Source: Bothriochloa decipiens
Taxonomy: Eukaryota; Streptophyta; Magnoliopsida; Poales; Poaceae
DNA length: 64,000 nucleotides
Reading direction: 5' to 3'
NCBI GenBank assembly: GCA_023333625.1
Contig: CM041636.1
Coordinates: forward strand, 527,072 to 591,071
The number at the start of each line of letters is the position of its first letter. Positions within the stretch are counted from its first letter, which is position 1. Positions 11,777 to 23,810 of this stretch are shown here, piece after piece. The translations under genes and the position numbers were made by a program. Below the pieces are notes generated by a model. That model did not search any database. It saw only the letters and a program-made list of their open reading frames with translations, and was not told where the DNA came from.

Positions 11777-12347
11777 GGCTGCTGGATCTGGGTGGTGGTA
11801 TAGAAGAAATCCAAGCTTTGGTTGGAGCAGCGACAAAAATCCAAGTTTAATTATGGTCAAAAAAAGATGCAAGTTTAATTATCATCAAAAAGAAATTAAA
11901 GATCCAAGTTTATTGCGATGCAGAAAGGCAGAAAGGGAAAGGAGTGGAGTGGAACAAGTCAACAAAGGGATTCTGATGCCAGTGCCCGTACAAACGGAGT
12001 ATGGATGATTGATGCCCAGATTTAGTACAGCATCTAAGCTGTCTTAGCAGGGCTTGATTAAAAGACCAGGTCAAACACCTGCTGCAAAATATGTACGGTA
12101 TCTGTCTTGTCTTGCACAACAGAAAAACCTTTTATTTTTTTCTTTTGCTTGACCAAACTCTACAGTTTCAAATTAAGTTATTTCTCTCTTTTCCTTTTGG
12201 TGGACTGGAGAATACAATTCTCTATGCTAGAACACTCCAGAAGAAATTGTCTTCGGAAAACAAATGAACAAGGCAAGCAACAACCATCACTAATCTCACG
12301 TTAGTTCAATCTTCAATGCTACTTTAGTTTGATCAAAAGCTCAAAAG
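11777..12347 (-). promoter_or_regulatory. 5' flank of GRAS copy 1, shared with the GRAS copy 2 flank
   Basis: This stretch aligns with the flank upstream of 22951. Shared blocks are AAGATCCAAGTTTATTGCGA, the GGAACAAGTCAACAAAGG block (W-box core TTGACT on the gene strand at 11957-11962) and ATTCTGATGCCA. Farther out, the poly-T and CTTGCTTGAC part matches 23990-24060. The copy here has an extra local repeat of CAAGTTTAATTAT. It ends at the AAAAG target site of the next solo LTR. Confidence 0.55.
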
Positions 12348-15300
12348 TGTAACACCTCTGGTGTTATATTAACTAAAACATGCCATATCATCATATGCAT
12401 TGCAAAACATTCATGTTTAAGTCAACCTTAATGTGCATTAACTAAAACAAATTTACATTTCATAGGTTGATTGTGTTTCTGAAATGTGTTGTCACATGAA
12501 ATAATAAAACCCTACTTTTGAATATCATCGCAATTACTTGGGTTATATTCTATGTACTTGAGGTGTAAACCGTATTTACACTAGTGTCAAGCATAGTGTA
12601 TAAACCTAAGTTCAACCCTTAAAAATTTGTTTCCATATTTGAAGTTGAATTTGGGTTTCAAAGCTTATCCCCAAGCCTTGCAATTCAAATTTAAATTCAA
12701 ATTGGGAAGCTATAAAGTGTTTTTCGAAAGTCAATTTGGTCAACCAAGGGTGTCATTGGGTCAATGACCTAAAAATGTCCTTGGATGATGTTTGTGATCA
12801 CTAATGACCAGCCAATTAAGTTAGAAACCAAATCGAGTTTGAATTCAATTTCAAAAACCCTTTATTCTAAAACCTAGTTTTACCCCCTTTTCTATGATTC
12901 AAAATCTATAAATAATTTGGAGATACTCTAAAAAGATAGTTTGTAGATCTTGACAAGAGCTACAAAGTTGGTATATAAAGTTTTCAAGTTTCCAAAAGAA
13001 ATTTCAAATGAATTTGAAAATACAGTTTTCCAGCATTTGTTCCCTTTTGATTTTAAAACCATAATTCAAAAATTATGCATAATTTTGGAAAACTTTGTAT
13101 ATGAAAAAGGTTTGGTTTGGAAATTTAAACATTTCATAGTTTTGAAGATTTTCAAGTTTTATTGAAAAATCAAAAGTAATTTCAAATGTTTGTTTCTAGG
13201 GTTTTATCCCCTTTTTGAATTTGAATTCAAATTCCAAAATCCAGATAGAATTTGAGGATGCCAGTTAAAGGAAAAGTGTAGCCCTTGAAAAGTTATGCAA
13301 ATGATATTTTTGGAGATTTTCAAGTTCTTATATAAATTTTGGAGTAATTTGTATTTTTAAACAAATGGCATTTCTGTAATTATCTCAAACAGTACCGAAA
13401 CCTATCGTCGGCCGCCATCGCCGGCTTCTCAACCCGCGCCGCCGTCCACCGCCATGAATATCTCAGTCGCCAGCTCGCTCCGGACACTTGAACCTTCGCC
13501 GTCGTCGTGTCGCCCATCCATGCGTCGCCGATGGCCTATAAATATCGGTCGACCGTCGCCGTTTCTCCTTCTTCTTCTTCCTGCCGCCACCGCCGACGAC
13601 TTCGCTCCGCCGCTCGAATTCGTCGCTGTTGATCCACTGCAGTCCAATTGCTCTAGCCATTACCTCCGCCACATCCTTACAGTCAGTTTGAGCTAGCTCG
13701 TGCTTGCTCTCCTCGCCCGAGCTGCCCAAGCGCCGTCATCTTCTTCGCGGCCGGCCGCCGAGCCGCCGCGAGCTTTTTCACCGTCGGCGAGTAATCGCCG
13801 GTCAACCGTCGGCGGATCGTCGGTCAGCGCGGGGGTACTGTGCCGATTTTTCTTTTTCTATTTTCAAAAAATGACTTAAATGCTATTTTCTTTGAAAAAT
13901 CATAGTAATTCATATATAGCTCCAAAAATTCTAAAAATTTTTGTGAGTGTTCTTTATGATGTCATCTACCTAAGAAAAATATGAAATACCAAAATTCAGT
14001 ACTTTTTGCATATGTTAAAATTAGCCCTTTTAATTGAAAAATGGACCTTCAATGATTTTTAATAAATAAAATAATTGGCTTTTAATTCTGAAATTTGTTT
14101 TGCCATCTAATTAGGCTAAGAGCTTTCCAAAATAAAATTTTGAGCTTAATTTGATAAATTTAATTTTATGCCTTTATTTAATGCCTTTAAATAATTAATT
14201 AATCTCTTTAATTAAGTTTAATCATTATAGGATTTGTTTGACTTCGGGATTGATTGATGACCTTGGGTCATTAACCCTAATGACCTTTGGTACTTTAATC
14301 AATTATTTACGCTTATCTTAATCATGTCATTAGGGCCTAATCAACGTTATTTCATGTATTTAATCAATTTCTTAAATGGCGTAGTTAACCCTAATGAGTT
14401 TTATAAGCGAAGTTTTGTTAGCTTGCAACTTTATCGTGGAAGAGAAGTTGTACTCAAGCCCTTAATTTGATCATGCATCCATCGAGCATAATGTTTACTA
14501 TTCCATCATGTTAAAGCATATTAATTATCGAATAATTTCCGTTAACGGAGGGTTAACGTTGTCGCACCAGATCCCAAGTACGAGCAGCTTCAGGAATCGG
14601 GAGTTGATCCAGAGTTCGAGACCGTCTACCCCGAACATCAAGGCAAGCCCCGGATGCATTCAAACCCTATTCTATTTATAAAAGTTTTATCGCTTCAGCT
14701 ATGATATGTTGCATTAAGTAATAGGAGTTGAGTGAAAAACCACCAATTGCATTACCTATCTTAATTCCTTATTCCTTGTTACCTGCTTTGGAAGATAAGT
14801 AGTAACGCTTAGCCCTGCTTAATTAGTTAAGTGTTCAAAGGTAAAAGAATGAAAAAGATGAGATTGGTTTTACTTGTTGGAATCTTGATGATAGTTAATA
14901 AATCGAGTCCGGACGGCTAACTTGCACTGGGAATAGAGTCCCTCTGTAGTGTTTTCGTCTGTTGATGCCCTAGGTCCCGTCCGTTGGTGAACTGGTGATA
15001 TCGAGAATTTAGAAATCCACATGCATGAAGTGGTATTCAGTGGGCCAGAGTCCCCACGCATATCATGGAGTGACATATAGTGGGCCAGAGTCCCCACATA
15101 TGTCATAGTGTGTTATACTGTAGGTTTAAGTTCCTATGTATTTCGGTACACGGGGCCTAAGTGCTCAGGTGTATCATGTGGTGATATATGGCTGCGGTTG
15201 TTATCCTGGTATATCGGTTCATCTGAGGTGCATCGGAGTTAAAGTCTCCGGTATCCCAGTGACCTAGGTCCCAGCTGGGTATGAAAATGGATTCGAATCA

Positions 15301-16010
15301 TCGTTGCTTCTCGGAGAAGAAGACTCGATCGGTGTTCATCATCGTAGTAACAACTTGAACAATGATTAAGGTTTAATAATGAAGTTGGTTTGTAATTGGA
15401 GCTAGATCCAAGCAAACTTTTCTTTCTGTTAAGATTTTTCGCAAAATTTCTCATCTCTTACAAGCCTTACCTTGTCCCTCTAGCCTGCATTTCTTGAGTC
15501 TTCACCCCTCTTTTTCGTCGGGTCAGTCTTGTTGAGTACTTTTGTACTCAGGGTTTGTTGAACCCTTGTTGCAGGTGAGCATCATGGGCAGCAATGCTTC
15601 GCATCCTGCTACATGACAGTCGTCGAGGAAAGTGACGACGAGTAAGATGTGTAGCTCTTGGGTAGAGCTTATCGTTTGGTATTGTAATAAAGTTATCTAC
15701 TGCTACTCCACTACTATTATGGTTTGTACAATCTAAACTTATGGTTGTAAATATTTGAAACTCAAAGGTTTGTAAACTTATGTTATTGTAAGTCTTCCGC
15801 TATTTTACTCCGATGTATATTATTTATATCAAACTGTTGTAATACTGCAATGTCTCTTTATAACGATTGATCCTGCTCGGAGAATTATGGATGATTCGGG
15901 ATTTACCCGACAGACTTTTTAAGTCGTATGGAACACAGTCATGGTTATTTGGAGTCTGTTTAGACAATAATCATGCATGTGGGCCATATGATTTAGGAGG
16001 TTCTGCCACA
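12348..16010 (+). mobile_element. Solo LTR, 3.66 kb (family C, copy 1)
   Basis: It starts TGTAACACC and ends CTGCCACA, flanked by AAAAG on both sides (12343-12347 and 16011-16015). No gag or pol lies inside. It aligns along its length with 30713-34941. A likely promoter TATA (CTATAAATA) lies at about 13530 ahead of a GC-rich leader. The small open frames in it (13429-13729, 14870-15454) are chance frames in a GC-rich leader and in repeat sequence. A solo LTR forms when the two LTRs of a full element recombine. The family is inferred to be a long-LTR gypsy lineage because its start matches the LTR at 60312. Confidence 0.85.
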
Positions 16011-16015
16011 AAAAG

Positions 16016-16851
16016 TCTTACTGGAATCTGACATTTGACAAGAGCCTGCCCTGCAGTATCGAACACCTGGTACACAGAAACAGAGTAACTACTGACGCCT
16101 CTTCCTACTGGAGTTTTTCCTTTTCTTACTAGAATGCAGCATAGACACAATACAGTGCACCTGATTCATCATACTAAATTATGGCCTGTCAGCTGGGTAC
16201 AAAATATGCCTGATTTATCCATGCTGCATATGCATAGGTCATCTAAAATGGATTGACATAGCAAAAAATTGACCAAATTGTACCTTCTTCAAATCTACAT
16301 ATGTCAGCTTTTAACAATCAGATTGTCCACATTTGGTCAGGTGTTCATACCCTGCTATAAACATGGAATCTTGAACAAAATTATTACTGTACCAAACCTG
16401 CAGAGTAAACAAACAAAAATCATAGGGAAATGCATACTGTGAGCATATACTCTTCCAAGAAAGAAGTTTTTGGGTATCTAAAGCTAAAGAAATTGTCTTA
16501 AGGAAAAACATAGGGTGAGAAATTACTGAGGCAAGCAACAAACATCTCTGATTTGAAGTTTGTTCAGTGTTACTCTAGTTTGATCAAAAGCTCCAAGTCT
16601 TACTGCAATTGTAGCAGGCTCAACATTCTACGCACTAGTAAGCCAGTAATTCAATACCAACCAATGAACATGTGGAAGCATCATTGCAAAAACTGCTACT
16701 ACGAATCTCTTATGCCTACATAAAGCTCAGGGTTCATACTACTGTGAAATTGTGAATCCCAATAGGTAGTGAATTGTGCTAAAGTTAATTGACGCCCAGT
16801 TTGCAGATGTGCAACTATGGGCCGTTCTCTGTCACCACCAGTAACATGGTA
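16016..16851. other. Intergenic remnant of the GRAS 5' flank
   Basis: No gene is seen. Parts align with 24270-24520 and 23400-23500 (CCTTAAGGAAAAACAT, AAACATCTCTGATTTG), so this is the distal part of the duplicated GRAS copy 1 flank. It is separated from its proximal part by the solo LTR at 12348-16010. Confidence 0.5.
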
Positions 16852-16856
16852 CTACT

Positions 16857-19800
16857 TGTCACACCCGGTTCTAAAGATAAAACCAAATATACACTATATG
16901 TGAGTCTTAAGGGTCAAATCCCACATATAACTATAAATAGTATCAAGTACAATGCTTTAAATATAGCATACGCAGTATATAAAAGATCATCTATGAACAA
17001 ACAGCGGAAAAACGACTTCGAACTCCGAGTGTAGACTTCACTCCACTGGATCCAAACTGACTGGTTAACAACGAGCCTAATACTCCTCCTGAGGTGTGGG
17101 GGGAACAGCAAGAGTGAGTCCATGTCGAACTCAACAAGTATAGCATAAGGCAGTATAGCCCGTAAACTCATGATCATTGTAACATAAATAATATAAAACA
17201 TAAACGGTAAATAAATGAGCATCTTAACATAATCAGAATCATCATCTAATGTAAATGTCTCCAAGGCCACTCGTGTCCTTGAGCAAGGCTAGTATACCAG
17301 TTTATTAAACTCTGCGCAGAGGTGTACACTTTAACTGTGAGCCGTGAATTGCCCTTTCGCCCGAGGCCCGTCGACCTCTTAGCTCACTACCAAGGAAAGC
17401 CGACAGGGTTCACTATGAAGCCTTTCAAAGGTTCGTCTAACATGTTAGGGCCACTAGGTTTTCCCATCAATAAGCATGAACCCTCCCACAAGAGGTGACT
17501 AACAAAAGACAAGAACCACACCTTCTTAGCAGGTCGCGGGATCATACAGATCGGAGCCCCTTTTGCGCCCTTTCGGGTAACCACTAACAAGCTAGAAAAG
17601 GGCCTCATACTGAGCTAAAACCAGAGCCATATAGCCCTCACAGTTGTACTGTAAATCCCGGATGATCACGTACAGATAAGATCTTAATTTTGTTAAGAAG
17701 TCATCTTTTAACGTTTAATGCTTAAACATTAATTAAATCAAAAGGTCATGGTTATAGAAATAAAACCCAAACTATACTTGCCTTAAGACTTGCTTTACCC
17801 CCAAAGCAATGTGCCTAGAGAAACATCATCTTTATCTTTCATTCTATAGCTTCTGATCTCCAATGCTCACAACGGTTCTTGTTCTACTCGTAGCAAGCAC
17901 CATACATAGACAAACATACAATGCACAAGAAGAGATAACTAAGAACAATACACCAATCAAAGAGGTAACTAAAGATGGTCTAAACGGCAAAACTCGGTGC
18001 TATGGTTATAAGAAACACCTACCGAAAGGCTTTACGTTATAAAAGAAATAACTATAAGCTTTATTTACTTTATTTAAATAAAAATATGAACAAGTTATTA
18101 ACTCAGATTACATAAAACCATAATTTATTTTAAAAACCAAGTTAAACTAATTATGTTTTATCTATCCACACATCTTACATTATTAAGACATTTAAACTTT
18201 ACTTTGCAAATGACATAAACATACAAGAGCATCTATGGTCTATTACATGTAGCATGTTTAATATAACCAAATCATAATTAGAAACACATAAGTTAAGATT
18301 AATCAAATTAACATGCCATGTATAATTATAAAGATATGAAACGGATATTATTTTTAACTATAAAACTAACTAATTATAAGCATATTAAACAATTTAATAT
18401 TTAGCTAACTATAGAAAAGCATGAGACATGATAAAAATTAACTCTACTGCGTAGAACATGACGATATAAAACTAACGCAACTTGAATCCCCCGAAGCGGA
18501 GTTAAAACGGTGAAACGGCGGATATAATACGATCGATGGCAAATCTGTAAATAACTGCTAGGTGGCAGACTCGTAGTTACCATCATCTTCCACCTCTGGC
18601 TGTTGAAGATCGTGGCAAGGGGCCTCGGCCCTGGCCTGCTGGACGGCCGGTGGCGTCCGGCTGCGGCCTGCTACGGCCTGCGGCGACCTGTTACGGCCGG
18701 CTGCGGCCTGTCACGGCCGGCTGTGGCTGACTGCGGCCCGCTACGGCCAGCAGCGGCGGCCAGATGAGGCCGGTGGCGGCCAGAAGCGGCACGCGGGAGA
18801 TGGAGGACCACGGCCCTCAGCCGGGACTTGGCCGGCCGGCAGCGGCAGACTGTGGCCGGCGGCGGCTGGCTGTGGCCGGCTGCGGCTGGCTGCGGCCGGC
18901 TAGGGTTGGCTGTGTGCGGCTAGGGTTGGCTACGTGCGGCTAGGGTTGGCTAAGGGGCCGCGGCTGGCCCTCTTTATAGCCGACGGGGAACCGATTGGGC
19001 TAAAGTGCTGGGTTTGGCCCGTTGGGCTGGCTGCGGCTACCTATAGCCGCTGGTGGCCGGGCTGGCTGGCTATGGCCGGCCAGAGTTGGTTGTGGCTGGC
19101 GGAGAGTTGCCACAGGTGGCTGTTGCTGGCCAAGCCTGGCCAGATGAAGCTAGGTGAGACCAGGAGAGACCCAAGCTAAGTAGGAACTGGCCAAAGCAAG
19201 CTAGGATGCCTTGAGGATAGCAAATGGTTGCTAGACCGGACTGCTGCTGGCCTTACTATGCGGCTGATGGCCAAGTTTGTTCACTGGTGGCCGGCTGCGG
19301 CTACTGCTAGCCTGGCCGGGGTGGCCATGGCCGGCTAGGGCTTGCCAGGACTGGCCAGAGCTGGCTAGTTAAAGCTAGGATAGGCCAGAGCAAGCTAGGT
19401 TGGACCAGGAAAGGCTAGAGTAAGCCAGGGATGTCTAGAGACTGAACTAGGCCTGCTAGAGCTAGGTAGAGGATGGTGTCTAACTAGAGCGATGGTCAAC
19501 ACTATAGAGGGAAAGGAAAGGCTCTCTCTCTCTATCTATGCAAAAGAAAGGGTTTTTCTAAAAACGTTTTCCAAAACCTTCTTGAGGCAAACTTGGGTTT
19601 TCAAAACTTTATTTTCAAACACGAAAAGAACCTAGCCGTATCTTGCTCGGGTTTTAGAAATTCTTTTTCAAACACCAGCAAAACAAAACAAGGTACCAAG
19701 CACAAACCCATCTTTATTATCTTTGTAAAAGTTTTAAAGCCACACTTTTCATCATTTCATAATGATAACAAAGAAAATAAAGTCTTGGCTAATTTTAAAG

Positions 19801-19872
19801 AAATTAGTAAATCCTTTAGTTTATTTAGTGTTTTTGGTTCACGTCCTAAAATTGAAATTTTACGGTGTGACA
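16857..19872 (-). mobile_element. Solo LTR, 3.0 kb (family B, copy 1)
   Basis: It starts TGTCACACC and ends GGTGTGACA, a 9-base perfect inverted pair, with CTACT on both sides (16852-16856 and 19873-19877). It has no coding domains. It shares blocks with 28825-36016 and, reversed, with the 5' LTR at 60312-63029, such as AGAGGTGTACACTTT. Since the LTR at 60312 is followed by a primer site on the plus strand, this copy is on the minus strand. Confidence 0.85.
18600..19480. repeat. GC-rich imperfect minisatellite inside a solo LTR
   Basis: Short units of the type GGCTGCGGCCGGC, GGCTGTGGCTGGC and GGCTAGGGTTGGC recur dozens of times with small changes, then fade into CTAGAGCAAGCTAGG units. The array lies inside the solo LTR at 16857-19872. 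The related LTRs at 28825 and 60312 do not have it. Confidence 0.75.
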
Positions 19873-19877
19873 CTACT

Positions 19878-20887
19878 GTGAACAAATTTTTATGATAAAT
19901 GGATCATTGTAAGCTTACAGTGACCATAATGTTTCCATCTTTGCTCAGAAACTCACAATTGTCATACTATTTACTATGTATCATCAAATATAAGGGGATG
20001 CCATACAGACCTCTCCCAAAATTGCAGAAACAGTTTCTTTCAAAGGCCCTTGTACCTGGGCATGCTAATATATCATTTATACTTCATATGCTTTGAGTAA
20101 AAGATTTAGTCAGGTAGGTAGCATAAGCCTACCATAGTTTGAGTCCAAAAAGGAAAAAAGACAGAAACACCTCTTTCAACTGTACTCTGAATGAAAGAAT
20201 TCAGAAAAAATATTCAGTGGAAACAGTCCCAGGAATTTGAAACTAGGAAGAAAATGAGGACAGTATGGTACCAACAATTTTGCAATTGAAACAATCACCA
20301 AAAACAAAAAGCCAGAAATCAATACTGTGAGTAACAGAATAATATGTGCAATTTTAGTGCTTAATCTCGTGGCCATTTACTCTTTCCAGGTGCAAGCGAA
20401 TACAATGTTTCAACAGAAAGTGGACTTCACAATACAGGTACCACAAGTGGTTTTTCAGTTTGTTGTACATTTACACAGGTTCAGTATCAACACACTGAGA
20501 ACTAATCTAAGATCCTATGCAACTATAAGAGACAACAAGAACACCCAAATAAACATCTACTATTACATTATTAGAAGACATTATAATGCATTTACTGCTT
20601 ATGTCCAAGCATATCTTCAAATAAAGTGTGTTGAATCACACAAAACAGAGGCATATATATCCGTATCTTGTGATAAGAAGACATTAATATTCTGAGAATT
20701 CTGAAACTCAGGTCAACATGGCACAGAATATGCGTACCTTCCACCATTCTAGACAGGCAAGGTGGTGGGTAACAGGGTAAGTAAGCAAGCTGCTGAGCAG
20801 TTCTTGAAGTTCATGGGTAAGACAAAAATTCAGAAACATATGCAGACTTGCAGTTATTAATATTGCTGTATGTAGTGAGAAAAGCAG
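19878..20887. other. Intergenic region with duplicated flank pieces and a GRAS relic
   Basis: 19890-20050 aligns with 23637-23790 (TGATAAATGGATCATTG against TGATAAAAGGATCATTG; TTGCAGAAACAG against TTACAGAAACAA), so it is the outermost part of the GRAS copy 1 flank. Toward the right it becomes the 3' flank of GRAS copy 2. No gene is seen except the relic at 20709-20750. Confidence 0.5.
20709..20750 (-). pseudogene. Relic of a GRAS C-terminus (SAW region)
   Basis: About 40 bases (AACATGGCACAGAATATGCG and the following ACCTTCCACC) match the C-terminal coding sequence of the GRAS copies, for example GGACATGGCATAGAGTATGC at 20925-20944. On the minus strand they read WKVRIFCAM, like the WKGRILYAM of the intact copies. 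It lies about 140 bases beyond the stop of copy 2 on the same strand. It is either the tail of a lost neighbour or a small local duplication of the 3' end. Confidence 0.6.
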
Positions 20888-22951
20888 CTAAAGTTCTGAG
20901 ACAGCATCATCTGCAACCCATGTGGACATGGCATAGAGTATGCGTCCCTTCCATCCTTGCAGGAGCCAATTATGATCCGTATCAATGACAAAGTCCTTGT
21001 GATATTGAAGCCTAACTTTGTCCCTCAAGGTCTTTACAGTATCTGGATCCAATGGAAGCTGCTTTAGCCCTGCCCGGTGATTCCGCACCTGCCATTGCTT
21101 ATATGTCTCTGGGCGCTCCACCCTGTCCGTGCCCTCACAGGCAACAACATTCAGGGCAAATTGTCTAAAGAGGTGCCGCTCAACCAAAAAGCGCTGGTGA
21201 CTATCCCGTGGAACCGTGGTATCCAGCATGTCAAACATTGCAGAGTAAAAGAACAGCGCCTCCCGAAAACGTGTTACAAAGAATGGAGCACTATACGAGG
21301 CATTCATGACATTAAGGATGAACGCATCAGGTTGCATCTCGCGAATGGTTCTGAGGACAATATCCCTAGGGCTTGGGCTATCGATGTTGATCCCCTCGTC
21401 CATCAAATTTGCAAACTGGATGATACTATTGACAATGAGTACCTCATCAGGGTCAATGTTCAGGTCATCGACACGAACTGTATCCCACCTCGCCGTGATC
21501 CCATGGAACTTGAATGGCACACCAAGCTGAGAAGCATAATTGCTGAGCCGGCGCCCTGTCTCCTCAATCCGCGAGGCTGGGCGGAATCCAGGCTGGGGGA
21601 GATCAATGCTGGTGATCCTCACTTCAGGTGGTCCACCCTCCAAGTTAGCCATAAAGTGTAGCAAAGTTGGCCACTGAATCCCATAATCCATGCCATAATT
21701 CACAATGTGAACCTTTTTCCTCCCAGCGAGGGCCTTGAGGATTGTCTTGTTGGAGAACCTGAATGCCGTTATTTTGAAACAGCAAGCTGCCAGGTACAAC
21801 CAGTAGGCCTTGAGGTACTCCACGACCGACATTCGCTCAGCCATGAGAGACCTGTAGAGCTGGCTCCCTGACCCAGCCAGCCGCGCCTCCAATCCCTCTG
21901 CAAAACAATGTGCCAACCTCTGTGTGGCATCACCCTTCGGCGACGAGTGTTGCTTGATCTGTCTCAGCAATTCGGCCGCACTCCGGCGGTTGTCCGTGGC
22001 CACAGCCTGTGCACAGTGGATGAGCAAGGTGCTCAGCACCACCACCTCGTTGGCGCTAGACCTTCCCAGTGCCGACTTCCCTCTGCCTTTCCTGGTGTTC
22101 TTCTTAGCGTCGCTGCCCATAGTGATTCGCAGGGCCTCCATCTCTTTGAGGCACAATTCCAGTCCATTGAGAATCATCTGATCGACCACCTCGCCAGTTT
22201 CCTCAGGCTCAGGCACCATCAGCTTGCTCTTCCTGCACGTCTCAGCCTCCAAGTCATCCCAACTGAGCCTGTCCCTGTCCTTCCGGCACTTGCCATTAAT
22301 GCCCAACTCCTCATCTGCCTTAGGGTCGATTAGGAGGAGGCTGTTGGTGGTGGGCAAGAACTTCTTGGCCTCCTCCATACCCTTGAGGAATGCCTTGTTG
22401 AGCATCTCGGCGTCCGCGTCTCCCCTGTTGAAGAAGACGGAGGCCAGCGCCGCGTGGTCACCGTCGCCGGCGGGCAAAGGTGTGGCACTTAATTGCGCCG
22501 GACTCTGCTCGAACTCCAGGCTGCCACCATCTTGTGCTGGCAAGAAGAAGGTGCCGACATCGTCGTCGGTGAAGTCGTGCAGTCCCGCATCGGGGTACGG
22601 CGGGGACAGAACGAGATGGGCCTGGCCGTCGGTGGAGGACGGCGAGACGGTGGCAGGGGAGCCTGAGGTGGTGCTGTTGGTGTGAGCCGTGTTGGCGTCA
22701 GAGAGGATCTGCGCGTACGGTTCCTGGGCTTGGAGGAGCACGGGGTGGTCGGGGAACTGGTAGAAGAATTGTTCGTCGATGTCCTCCTCCATGAGGATCC
22801 GCGAGATGAAGGGGAGGACGAGATCGTCCGACGAGGCCGGGACCTCGCCGTTGCCATCAGGGCGGGGCGTTGGGGGCAGGTTGAGGAAGATGGACGGGGA
22901 GAAGGGCTCGGGGTCAGTGAATAGGCCCTCGCTCTCCGGCGTGGCGGCCAT
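20888..22951 (-). CDS. GRAS family transcription regulator, LISCL type (copy 2)
   Basis: A single-exon, 687-residue protein, expected to act in the nucleus as a transcription co-regulator. The start at 22951 (MAATPESEG) is the first ATG and aligns with the other copies. The N-terminal half is acidic and low in complexity, with the LISCL blocks DDLVLPFISRILMEEDIDEQFF (about 40-60) and GMEEAKKFLPT (about 190). The GRAS domain covers about 305-685: LHRI (LSTLLIHCAQAVATDNRRSA), a VHIID-like motif written VHIVNYGMDYGIQWP, PFYRE-region RPETYKQWQVRNHRAGL and the SAW end WLLQGWKGRILYAMSTWV. The D of VHIID is N here. SCL14-type relatives act in stress and detoxification responses; that role is only an inference for this gene. 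The frame is fully open, and it is the closest match to the truncated copy 1. Confidence 0.92.
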   Translation of the reverse strand: MAATPESEGLFTDPEPFSPSIFLNLPPTPRPDGNGEVPASSDDLVLPFISRILMEEDIDEQFFYQFPDHPVLLQAQEPYAQILSDANTAHTNSTTSGSPATVSPSSTDGQAHLVLSPPYPDAGLHDFTDDDVGTFFLPAQDGGSLEFEQSPAQLSATPLPAGDGDHAALASVFFNRGDADAEMLNKAFLKGMEEAKKFLPTTNSLLLIDPKADEELGINGKCRKDRDRLSWDDLEAETCRKSKLMVPEPEETGEVVDQMILNGLELCLKEMEALRITMGSDAKKNTRKGRGKSALGRSSANEVVVLSTLLIHCAQAVATDNRRSAAELLRQIKQHSSPKGDATQRLAHCFAEGLEARLAGSGSQLYRSLMAERMSVVEYLKAYWLYLAACCFKITAFRFSNKTILKALAGRKKVHIVNYGMDYGIQWPTLLHFMANLEGGPPEVRITSIDLPQPGFRPASRIEETGRRLSNYASQLGVPFKFHGITARWDTVRVDDLNIDPDEVLIVNSIIQFANLMDEGINIDSPSPRDIVLRTIREMQPDAFILNVMNASYSAPFFVTRFREALFFYSAMFDMLDTTVPRDSHQRFLVERHLFRQFALNVVACEGTDRVERPETYKQWQVRNHRAGLKQLPLDPDTVKTLRDKVRLQYHKDFVIDTDHNWLLQGWKGRILYAMSTWVADDAVSEL

Positions 22952-23810
22952 GGCTGCTGCTGGGTCTAGTAGGTGAGATAAAAATCCAAGCTCTAGTCGG
23001 AGGACCAGCTATAAAGATCCAAGTTTATTGCGAGGCAAAAAGGTAAAGGAGTGGAACAAGTCAACAAAGGCAAAATGATTCTGATGCCAATGCCACTGTG
23101 CCGGCGGCTTCTCTTCACAGTCAAACTGTACAGCGGAAATGCAATTGCAACTCTTGTACAATAAATAATCTACTACTAGTACTCTAATGGCCCAGAGTAC
23201 AGCATCTACTCTACTCTTCTAATATGTCCTGCCATTGCTTGAGAAAGCTCTGCACTATCAAATACCTGTCACTTAGTATGGATGATTGATGAACAGAGCA
23301 AAGACAGACCAAGCTGTTACCTGCATCTTCGAATAGCAACCTGTCACAACCAATGTGTTTACGTTTGAACAGGTGTTTCTCCCCTGTTCTGCACATACAA
23401 ATGCATACTGTAACTTGTGAATCTGTGAGATGGAACAAAGACACAAAAACATCGCCAAAAGGATAAACATAGTTCCAGAAATGACTAATGCAGACAAGAT
23501 CAATATATTGGAATCCGAACATATTCTGCAATCAACATACAACAGACTGACAGACAGCTAGTATATAAAGTTTGCTGCGGTGAACCTTTCTCACTTATCA
23601 CCAGTAACTCAGTGAGAGAGAAGTTACTAGTTAGATGATAAAAGGATCATTGCAAATGTAGAGAGACCATAAAGTGTCCACCTTTGTGCAAATATAATCA
23701 CACACAACTGTAAGGTGCAGACTTCAAACGATAACTGTAAGCATCATTGAGCAGATTACATAAAGTTTCCCAAATTACAGAAACAAAGATTAATTTCCAA
23801 ATCAGAAACA
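22952..23810 (-). promoter_or_regulatory. 5' flank of GRAS copy 2
   Basis: It shares AAGATCCAAGTTTATTGCGA and the AAGTCAACAAAGG block (W-box core at 23059-23064, 108 bases before the start codon) with the copy 1 flank. Conservation of these blocks over diverged surroundings suggests either recent duplication or a kept promoter. I see no clear TATA box. Confidence 0.5.

Noticed and set aside
13429..13729. Arginine/proline-rich frames around 13430-13730 and 31897-32856
   Set aside because: They lie at matching places of two solo LTRs, in GC-rich leaders, and are not kept between copies.
18600..19480. CRISPR-like or satellite array
   Set aside because: Units are short, imperfect and without spacers; it is a plant LTR minisatellite.
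21077..22976. Plus-strand frames opposite GRAS copy 2
   Set aside because: Shadow frames of a GC-rich gene; none has family motifs. The same holds for frames opposite copies 3 and 4.
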